This document shows, piece after piece, positions 58,494 to 64,000 of a stretch of 64,000 nucleotides of DNA (its first letter is position 1; every line of letters begins with the position of its first letter). Both the position numbers and the translations under genes were made by a program. The notes beneath the pieces were generated by a model. It ran no database searches and was not told where the DNA came from. It saw only the letters and a program-made list of their open reading frames with translations. Origin of the DNA: CAZNOG01 sp964574635. Lineage in GTDB: Bacteria; Bacteroidota; Bacteroidia; Flavobacteriales_D; Cryomorphaceae. The DNA lies in assembly GCA_964574635.1 (NCBI GenBank), contig CAZNOG010000012.1, positions 52,199-116,198 on the forward strand, written 5' to 3'.

Positions 58494-58602
58494 AAATCAC
58501 ATCCCCCTCGTGACGGTCCACTTGACCGCTATGGCCGATGCGCCGGACTGTATCCGGATACCGAGGTCACACGCCCCCACCCGCCGGGAATCGGGGTTCG
58601 GC

Positions 58603-59256
58603 TTACCCACCCTCAAAATGCATCACGCTGTTCATCAGTTGTCCGTGCACGTAATCGTACTCTTTGGCCAGCTCGCCGTTTTCGTCCCACACGAGCACCT
58701 TTCCGTGCAACAAACCGTTGCTGAAATTCCTTTCGGTGTAGGGTGTGCCGTCTTCGTACCACGACCGCCACTTGCCGGTGCGCGTGCCCATGTCGTAGTG
58801 GTATTCGTACCGGCGGTTTCCGTTGGGATGGTTTTCGATGTACAACCCGTCTTCCACCCCGCTGCGCACGGTGCCCGACTTCTCGATCACGCCGTCGGGG
58901 TAATACACCGTCCAATCGCCCGACCGGCGTCCGTTTTCGTAGTGCGTCAGGGTGTGCAGCGCCCCGCCTTCGTAATAGGAGCACGCCACCCCGGTAAACA
59001 TTTCGCCCTTGTAGTAGGTGAAGCCATGGCGGTAATTCACGTGGGCCGTCCACACGCATGAATCGCCCGCCGGGCTATGGGCGGGGATGGTTTTGGACTC
59101 GTCGCCGCGAACTTCGGCGGTGTCGGCGGCAGGGGTTTCGGCGGAATCCGACTCGGCGCCGCCCACGGATTTTTCGTATCGGGGGTTGTGGCCGCAGGCG
59201 AGGAAAAAGCACGCGCTCGCGATCAGCGCGAACCAAAGTGCAAGGGTTTTACTCAT
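58603..59256 (-). CDS. Lipoprotein with YwqK/MORN-like repeats
   Basis: A 217-residue predicted lipoprotein: signal peptide with lipobox FLAC (Cys about residue 21), a low-complexity acidic linker (about 30-60), then tandem YwqK-type repeats of ~22 residues (YYEGGALHTLTHYENGRRSGDW, YYPDGVIEKSGTVRSG, YHYDMGTRTGKWRSWYEDGT, NFSNGLLHGKVLVWDENGE). Although such proteins are sometimes named toxin-antitoxin antitoxins, nothing here supports that role. It overlaps the upstream peptidase gene by 8 nt. Function unknown; probably periplasmic or surface exposed. Confidence 0.82.
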   Translation of the reverse strand: MSKTLALWFALIASACFFLACGHNPRYEKSVGGAESDSAETPAADTAEVRGDESKTIPAHSPAGDSCVWTAHVNYRHGFTYYKGEMFTGVACSYYEGGALHTLTHYENGRRSGDWTVYYPDGVIEKSGTVRSGVEDGLYIENHPNGNRRYEYHYDMGTRTGKWRSWYEDGTPYTERNFSNGLLHGKVLVWDENGELAKEYDYVHGQLMNSVMHFEGG

Positions 59257-60238
59257 CGCCGAATATTTTCACGGTGAGTCCCGCTGCGTCGACGCTCCCC
59301 CGAAACATGCCCGGCGTATTGAACTCCATGACGATGTGCCCCTCGCCGTCCAAAGCGATGATGCCGCCGCGGCCACCCATTTCGGGCAATTTTTCGTGCA
59401 CCACTTCCCGGGCCGCCTCTTCGAGGGTTTGGCCGCCGAAAGCCATGCGGTCGGATATTTCCTTGGCCACGCCGGCGCGTATGAAGTACTCGCCGTGGCC
59501 GGTGCAAGACACGCCGCAAGTAGAGTTGTCGGCATAGGTGCCGGCACCGATCACCGGGCTGTCGCCGATGCGGCCGTACGCCTTGTTCATCATTCCTCCC
59601 GTGGAAGTTCCGGCGGCGATATTGCCCTGCACGTCGATGGCCACCGCCCCCACCGTTCCGAATTTTCGGGTTGTGCCCCGGTGGTGCCCCGAACCTTTCA
59701 CCCGTGAATTCTCCCACGACTTTCTCACTTGGGGTGTGGTGAAGTAGTCGTTTGGAACGGAGTCGAGACCCGCGCCGAGGGCGAATGCATCGGCACCGGC
59801 GCCGGTGAGCATGACGTGGGGTGATTTCTCCATGACCATCCTCGCCGCGCGGATGGGATTTTTCACGTGTTTCACCCCGGCCACGGCACCCGCTCCAAGG
59901 GTTTTGCCGTCCATGAGCGAAGCGTCCAACTCGTGGGTGCCTTCGGCCGTCATGACCGCGCCTTTGCCCGCGTTGAACACGGGATTGTCTTCCAGTAGTA
60001 CGATGGCCGCCACCACGGCGTCCATGGCCGTGCCGCCATTTTCCAAGATGGCGTATCCGGCTTCCAGGGCATCTTTCAAGGCCGCGGTGGCGAGGCTATC
60101 GCGTTGGGCGTGGGCCGGATCGGGACGCATGTTTCCCGCACCGCCGTGAATCACGAGCGCCGGCGAGGGGTTTATTTGGGCCTGCAAAGCCATAGCCAGG
60201 AACACGAAAAAAGAGAAGGCTGCAAATTTACTCGTCAT
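59249..60238 (-). CDS. Isoaspartyl peptidase / L-asparaginase (plant-type Ntn hydrolase)
   Basis: A 329-residue exported Ntn hydrolase that removes isoaspartyl residues from peptides and hydrolyses asparagine. Signal peptide AFSFFVFLAMALQAQ, then LVIHGGAGNM, NPVFNAGKGAVMTAEGTHELDAS and the autocleavage site KFGTVGAVAIDVQGNIAAGTSTGG with nucleophile Thr195, and substrate loops GDSPVIGAGTYAD and CTGHGEYFIR. The signal peptide places it in the periplasm. A TAAATTTG element lies 127 nt upstream (60366-60373). Confidence 0.93.
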   Translation of the reverse strand: MTSKFAAFSFFVFLAMALQAQINPSPALVIHGGAGNMRPDPAHAQRDSLATAALKDALEAGYAILENGGTAMDAVVAAIVLLEDNPVFNAGKGAVMTAEGTHELDASLMDGKTLGAGAVAGVKHVKNPIRAARMVMEKSPHVMLTGAGADAFALGAGLDSVPNDYFTTPQVRKSWENSRVKGSGHHRGTTRKFGTVGAVAIDVQGNIAAGTSTGGMMNKAYGRIGDSPVIGAGTYADNSTCGVSCTGHGEYFIRAGVAKEISDRMAFGGQTLEEAAREVVHEKLPEMGGRGGIIALDGEGHIVMEFNTPGMFRGSVDAAGLTVKIFGDE

Positions 60239-60242
60239 GGTC

Positions 60243-60250
60243 TATCTTTG
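60243..60250 (+). promoter_or_regulatory. -7 promoter element (TATCTTTG) pointing to the VTT gene
   Basis: Exact TAnnTTTG on the + strand, 5 nt past the start of the minus-strand peptidase gene and 122 nt before the VTT gene ATG (60373). Confidence 0.45.
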
Positions 60251-60365
60251 TCGTAGAAATCGGTCGCGGGATTGCCGCTCAGGTGATGCCGGAAAAACGG
60301 GCCGACGGCCGAAATCATCAAATCCAAAACCATCGATCCGCGGTCTTTCCAAGGCCAATTTAGCG

Positions 60366-60373
60366 CAAATTTA
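60366..60373 (-). promoter_or_regulatory. -7 promoter element (TAAATTTG) pointing to the peptidase gene
   Basis: Exact TAnnTTTG on the minus strand, overlapping the first base of the VTT gene and 127 nt before the peptidase ATG. With the + element at 60243 the two divergent genes would have face-to-face promoters and complementary leaders. Confidence 0.45.
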
Positions 60374-60966
60374 TGTGGAGGAGCATAAAGAGGCACCACT
60401 TTTTCTACCGCCGAAAGGGGTTCTACAAATTCCTGAGCGGGATATCCGTGAAGTTCGCGGCGTTTTTCGCCTTGATTTTGCTGGGGCTGGGGGTATTTGA
60501 ATACGCCACTCCGGGGATGGTGCATTATTTCACGCTGTACACCTCGAAGCTTTCCAACGGTTTGATCGTAGGTTTTTTCTTCGCTTCCGAATTTTTTCTG
60601 GGGTTGGTACCCCCCGATTTATTCATCGTATGGGCCAAGAAGTTCAGCTCACCTTACGCGGTAGTGACTCTTTTGGCCGTACTCAGTTATTCCGCGGGAC
60701 TGCTGGCGTATTTCTTCGGCGTGCGTTTGGGCGGGATGAACAGAATCAACGAATACATCCACAAGCGCTACGGACAGCATTTCAATATGCTGAGAAGTTG
60801 GGGCGGTTTTTTGATTATCGTCGCCGCGCTGCTGCCCTTGCCGTTCAGCATCATGTGCATGGGGGCGGGTATTTTGCGGTATTCTTTCCGGATGCTGATG
60901 CTACTGGGCGTTTTCCGTATCGCCCGATTCTTTTTGTACGCCGGGGTGCTGTACCAGGTGGTTTGA
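60373..60966 (+). CDS. VTT/DedA-like membrane protein
   Basis: A 197-residue inner-membrane protein with about five transmembrane helices (FAAFFALILLGLGVFEY, GLIVGFFFASEFFLGLVPPDLFIVWA, FLIIVAALLPLPFSIMCMGAGILRYSF). The FGVRLGG...RYG...RSWGGFLIIVAALLP pattern resembles the VTT (SNARE-associated/DedA) family, some of which move phospholipids or carrier lipids. The substrate is unknown. It converges on the ACMSD-like gene with 34 nt between stops. Confidence 0.8.
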   Translation: MWRSIKRHHFFYRRKGFYKFLSGISVKFAAFFALILLGLGVFEYATPGMVHYFTLYTSKLSNGLIVGFFFASEFFLGLVPPDLFIVWAKKFSSPYAVVTLLAVLSYSAGLLAYFFGVRLGGMNRINEYIHKRYGQHFNMLRSWGGFLIIVAALLPLPFSIMCMGAGILRYSFRMLMLLGVFRIARFFLYAGVLYQVV

Positions 60967-61000
60967 TCCCTTGGTCAGGCGTCGGGCGTGCGCATTCGGA

Positions 61001-62008
61001 TCACCAGAATCTCCCCGCATCGGTGTCGAGCCACTCCATGGCCGCACCTCCGAGAAGCCATTCTTTGGTGCGGTCGTCGAAGGCCGAATCGCGGATGAGT
61101 TTGCCGGGCTCGAGTTCTCCCAAAGGAAAGGGATAGTCCGTTCCCAAGGCCACTCTGTTGGCTCCGAAGAGCCCTACGACGTACTCGAGCATGTGCGGGT
61201 CGTGCACCAAGCTGTCGATCCAGAATTTGCCGAGGTATTCCTTGGGGTTGACGTCGTTGTCGACGGCGCAGAGGTCGGGCCGGACGTTGAAGCCGTGTTC
61301 GATGCGTCCGATGGTGGCCGGAAAGGAGCCGCCTCCGTGTGCGAAGGCCACCCGAAGGTTGGGCAGGCGTTCGAAGACGCCTCCGAAAATCATTGAGCAG
61401 ATCGCCAAGGATGTTTCCGCGGGCATTCCCACCAGCCAGGGAAGCCAGTAGCGCTCCATCTTTTCTTTTGCCATCATGTCCCAAGGGTGAACGAACACGG
61501 CCATTCCCAAGTCGCTGCACGCTTCGAACACGGGAAACAGGTTGGGGTCGTTGAGGTTCCAATCGTTGATGTGGGATCCGATTTGCACGCCTTCCAAGCC
61601 GATGCTCTTGCAGCGCTGCAATTCTTGGATGGCCAGGTCGGGGGCTTGCATGGGCAGGGTGCCCAAACCGACGAATCGGCGCGGGTATCGGTGTACGATA
61701 TCGGCGATGTGGTCATTGAGGAATTTGGCCACTTCGAGGGTATCTTGGGGTTTTGCCCAATAGCTGAACATGACCGGCACGGTGCTGAGCACCTGGACGT
61801 CGACGTGGTGTACTCCGCATTCTTTCATGCGGGTTTCGGCATCCCAGCAATTATCTTCCACCTCGCGGAAAAAGCGGTTGTCCATCATCATCCTGGCTCT
61901 GCACGGGGCGTGGTGGTCCAAATGGATGAACCCGCCGTACCCGAATTTATCCTTGAAGTTGGGGATGTTTTCGGGGAGGATGTGGGTATGGATATCGACG
62001 GTCAGCAT
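61001..62008 (-). CDS. 2-amino-3-carboxymuconate-6-semialdehyde decarboxylase (ACMSD)
   Basis: Zinc amidohydrolase-superfamily decarboxylase acting in tryptophan (kynurenine) or nitrobenzoate breakdown. The 335-residue product aligns by eye with ACMSD along its length: VDIHTHILPENIPNF, FGYGGFIHLDHH, LSTVPVMFSYWAKPQDTL, YPRRFVGLGTLPMQAPDLA, VHPWDMM...YWLPWLVGMPAET, FAHGGGSFPATIGRIEHGF, VNPKEYLGKFWIDSLVHDP and LGTDYPFPLGELEPG. Metal-site His and Asp residues (HTH, HPW, TDYP) are kept. No other kynurenine gene lies in the window. Confidence 0.93.
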   Translation of the reverse strand: MLTVDIHTHILPENIPNFKDKFGYGGFIHLDHHAPCRARMMMDNRFFREVEDNCWDAETRMKECGVHHVDVQVLSTVPVMFSYWAKPQDTLEVAKFLNDHIADIVHRYPRRFVGLGTLPMQAPDLAIQELQRCKSIGLEGVQIGSHINDWNLNDPNLFPVFEACSDLGMAVFVHPWDMMAKEKMERYWLPWLVGMPAETSLAICSMIFGGVFERLPNLRVAFAHGGGSFPATIGRIEHGFNVRPDLCAVDNDVNPKEYLGKFWIDSLVHDPHMLEYVVGLFGANRVALGTDYPFPLGELEPGKLIRDSAFDDRTKEWLLGGAAMEWLDTDAGRFW

Positions 62009-62033
62009 AGTGGGGGAAATTCGGAAGTAAGCG

Positions 62034-62041
62034 CAAATGTA
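62034..62041 (-). promoter_or_regulatory. -7 promoter element of the ACMSD gene (TACATTTG)
   Basis: Exact TAnnTTTG on the minus strand, 25 nt from the ATG at 62008. The tandem repeat array begins within about 10 nt of it, so the -33 region lies at the repeat border. Confidence 0.6.
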
Positions 62042-62049
62042 GGGAATCG

Positions 62050-63050
62050 CGGGAAGAGCCCGGTAGGCGACGGGCGATACCCGGCGGTGGCGTATGGCGC
62101 CCCTTCGGGGCTGTGCGGAGGGCGGGGCCGTCGGTGGCGTATGGCGCCCCTTCGGGGCTTGGAGGAGGGCAGGGCCGGTAGGCGATGGGCGGTACCCGGC
62201 GGTGGCGTATGGCGCCCCTTCAGGGCTGGGCGGAGGGTGGGGCCCGGTAGGCGACGGGCGATACCCGTCGATGGCGTATGGCGCCCCTTCGGGGCTGGGC
62301 GGAGGGCAGGGCCGTCGGGAGCGTATCTTGCCCCTTTGGGGCTGTGCGGTGGGTGGGCCTGGTAGGCGACGGGCGATACCCGGCGGTGGCGTATGGCGCC
62401 CCTTCGGGGCTTGGCGGAGGGCGGGGCCCGGTAGGCGACGGGCGATACCCGGCGATGGCGTATGTCGCCCCTTCGGGGCTGGGCGGCGGGCCTGGTAGGC
62501 GATGGGCGGTACCCGGCGGTGGCGTATGGCGCCCCTTCGGGGCTTGGCGGAGGGCNNNNNNNNNNNNNNNNNNNNNNNNNNNNNNNNNNNNNNNNNNNNN
62601 NNNNNNNNNNNNNNNNNNNNNNNNNNNNNNNNNNNNNNNNNNNNNNNNNNNNNNNGCCTGGTAGGCGATGGGCGGTACCCGGCGGTGGCGTATGGCGCCC
62701 CTTCGGGGCTGGGCGGCGGGCCTGGTAGGCGATGGGCGGTACCCGGCGGTGGCGTATGGCGCCCCTTCGGGGCTTGGCGGAGGGCGGGGCCGTCGGGAGC
62801 GTATCTTGCCCCTTTGGGGCTGTGCGGTGGGTGGGCCTGGTAGGCGACGGGCGATACCCGGCGGTGGCGTATGGCGCCCCTTCGGGGCTTGGCGGAGGGC
62901 GGGGCCCGGTAGGCGATGGGCGATACCCGGCGATGGCGTATGTCGCCCCTTCGGGGTTGTGCGGAGGGAAGAGCCCGGTAGGCGATGGGCGGTACCCATC
63001 GGTGGTGTATGGCGCCCCTTCGGGGCTGGCAGGTAGTGGGCGGGACTTGG
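62050..63050. repeat. GC-rich tandem repeat array with stem-loop units
   Basis: At least 14 degenerate units, mostly 64-70 bp with shorter variants near 46-50 bp. Each contains GGTAGGCGAYGGGCGRTACCC, a GGTGGCGTATGGC stretch and the hairpin GCCCC-TTCG-GGGC (or TTTG, TTCA), ending GGCGGAGGGCGGG. Hairpins occur near 62099, 62145, 62213, 62282, 62331, 62397, 62467, 62531, 62697, 62761, 62810, 62877, 62946 and 63013. The block from about 62311 reappears about 478 bp later (from 62790), so there is also a higher-order duplication around the gap. Frames are open on both strands, but the products are pure repeat and are not called as genes. Confidence 0.9.
62556..62655. other. Assembly gap (100 N)
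   Basis: Exactly 100 N, the usual placeholder for a gap of unknown size. The same repeat unit flanks both sides, so the array's true copy number is unknown. Confidence 0.97.
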
Positions 63051-63085
63051 GAATGGACGGTTAATGCAGGAGGCTTCGCGTTGAC

Positions 63086-64000
63086 TTACCGGGTAACGAC
63101 CAGCTTTCCACCAATCAAGTCATCGCCCATCCATGCCCTCACTGTGTAAATTCCGGGCTCCAAGTGCCTGATTGGGAGCGATTGAAAATTGGAGGTGCGG
63201 TTGTTTTGCAGAACCGTTTTCCCTTGAACATCGATGATTGTAACGGCGTCGATACGGCCTTCCCAAAAAATTTGGTCCGAAGCGGGATTTGGGTAAAATT
63301 CAAAAAATTCCGCGGATCGGTTCACTGTGGAACTGGGTTCGCAAGGAAGGCTCCCGATTACCCAGTCGTTGAATTCGCTGATGTATTCCCTTAGTGTCGA
63401 CACCATGGTTCCATCGGTAAAATCCATACATTCCGTATTTAATATATCCGCATTGGAATTGGAATAAGGAAAGTTATCCAACAACCCGATACCTTCGATG
63501 AAACTGAAATATCTCGGCTGATAAATGGCAGTATACACTTCATCAAAATAGATGTCCTCCATGGTCACGAGGCGGTAAATTTCTCCGTTGATTTCCAAGG
63601 GATTTTCTTCCACCACTTCCAGAATGAGTTGGGGTTGGCAGGAATACTGGTTCGGGTGTTCGAGGCTGGATCGAAAGGTTGTGAAGGATTCTCCAACCTC
63701 CAAACCGTTGATGAAGAAAACGTACTCAACCTCCCCCACCCGACGATATATCGTGTCATTCGATTGTCTGAAAAGCAAGACGCGGTCATTTTCCAACGCT
63801 TCTTGGTATGATTGTGGATCTTCGTACCAGGTAGAGGGCCAAACTACCGCATACTCGGTACCTTCGGCCAAGCTGTCGTGGGTATATTCGTAAACGGCAG
63901 TCTGTCTCAAAACTACACTAATTTCATCAAAAAACCGGCGCGAATACCGGAATTGGGCATTTCGGTACGAAATGGATAAAATCCCGGAAATCGGTTTTGA
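63086..64000 (-). CDS. Type IX sorting-domain protein, 5' end unclear or beyond the window
   Basis: The C-terminal ~85 residues are a type A type IX sorting domain (FFEFYPNPASDQIFWEGRIDAV ... LEPGIYTVRAW ... GGKLVVTR), so the product should be exported. The upstream part (TYEDIYFDEVY-like region with YNQPRYFSFIEGIGLL-type text) is not a family I recognise. No signal peptide or ATG start is visible: the frame is open to the window edge, with a TTG at 63910 as the only nearby start. A TAGTTTTG element (63908-63915) inside the frame suggests a start close to 63900. The gene is therefore either longer than seen or 5'-truncated. Confidence 0.65.
   Translation of the reverse strand, partial: SKPISGILSISYRNAQFRYSRRFFDEISVVLRQTAVYEYTHDSLAEGTEYAVVWPSTWYEDPQSYQEALENDRVLLFRQSNDTIYRRVGEVEYVFFINGLEVGESFTTFRSSLEHPNQYSCQPQLILEVVEENPLEINGEIYRLVTMEDIYFDEVYTAIYQPRYFSFIEGIGLLDNFPYSNSNADILNTECMDFTDGTMVSTLREYISEFNDWVIGSLPCEPSSTVNRSAEFFEFYPNPASDQIFWEGRIDAVTIIDVQGKTVLQNNRTSNFQSLPIRHLEPGIYTVRAWMGDDLIGGKLVVTR
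63908..63915 (-). promoter_or_regulatory. -7-like element (TAGTTTTG) within the last gene's frame
   Basis: Matches TAnnTTTG on the minus strand but overlaps an open frame that continues to the window edge; it is either a real promoter of a short gene or a chance match in coding sequence. Confidence 0.3.

Noticed and set aside
56795..58495. Minus-strand ORF beginning with MREGGRRHPFG and covering nhaD
   Set aside because: The start is translated element C. The REGGRRHPFG...PVDRP peptide also occurs at element B (21384-22961 minus frame), so it is a repeat-derived artefact that may pollute databases as a hypothetical protein family.
58603..59256. Toxin-antitoxin system antitoxin
   Set aside because: The YwqK family is sometimes labelled that way, but this is a lipoprotein with no toxin neighbour.
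62050..63050. CRISPR array
   Set aside because: Units are contiguous and degenerate with no unique spacers, and there are no cas genes in the window.
62094..63064. ORFs through the tandem array, both strands
   Set aside because: They translate the repeat (VGDGRYPAVAYGAPSGLGGG and RHTPPPG types), run through the N gap, and have no start context; GC-rich repeats of this period leave several frames open.

Overview
The window reads as chromosomal DNA from a member of the Bacteroidota, most likely the Flavobacteriales. Three things point there. There are six type IX secretion/gliding genes (porQ, porX, porU, porV, a porP/sprF homologue, gldJ) and two proteins with type IX sorting tails. LpxC is fused to FabZ, as is usual in this phylum. 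Gene after gene is preceded by the Bacteroidota -7 promoter element TAnnTTTG. The DNA is GC-rich for this group, so long antisense ORFs are common and were treated as shadows. A run of exactly 100 N (62556-62655) shows a scaffolded draft assembly.

Layout. 0.2-9.7 kb: lon, porQ-cmk, ispH on the other strand, guaB. 7.7-13.3 kb: three consecutive periplasmic foldase-type genes and a MoxR ATPase. 13.5-16.5 kb: gapA and a type IX cargo protein. 16.6-21.3 kb (minus strand): porX, tsaE, ald, a DUF4258-like gene and a RibD/DHFR-like gene. 21.7-27.9 kb: HD phosphohydrolase, lpxD, lpxC-fabZ, lpxA, an ABC ATPase and efp. 28-34.3 kb: formimidoylglutamase, rlmH, a flippase, a YfhO-like membrane protein and a DUF4834 protein. 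34.4-42.6 kb (minus): carB and a compact glycan cluster of six tightly packed genes. 43-53.2 kb: porU-porV-ispF diverging from porP/sprF-gldJ-murF. 53.2-62 kb: acyl-CoA dehydrogenase, anmK, an amino-acid dehydrogenase, nhaD, a YwqK-like lipoprotein, isoaspartyl peptidase, a VTT membrane protein and an ACMSD-type decarboxylase. 62-63.1 kb: a GC-rich tandem repeat array interrupted by the gap, then a type IX cargo gene whose 5' end is unclear.

The main non-coding result is a family of six intergenic elements (A-F; 172 to 235 bp) that fill six of the eight gene-free stretches longer than 300 bp. All share two end blocks (a GAGGG...GGCATCC block and a GATA...CCGACCC block) and a distal GGGCGTGCCC palindrome. 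Between GGCATCC and GATA lies a hairpin of 91-93 bp in five copies and 33 bp in one. The hairpin arms differ from copy to copy but stay self-complementary, and in the five long copies the tip carries a shared loop of the form GCGACC-6-GC. Fixed length, variable paired arms and constant loops suggest a structured RNA or a mobile hairpin element. It may correspond to an abundant flavobacterial repeat or RNA family already catalogued (for example Flavo-1), which could not be checked here.

Functionally the window covers envelope building (lipid A, peptidoglycan, surface glycans), protein export and folding (T9SS, periplasmic PPIases, Lon) and housekeeping metabolism (IMP dehydrogenase, carbamoyl phosphate, isoprenoid steps IspH and IspF, glycolysis, amino-acid catabolism).
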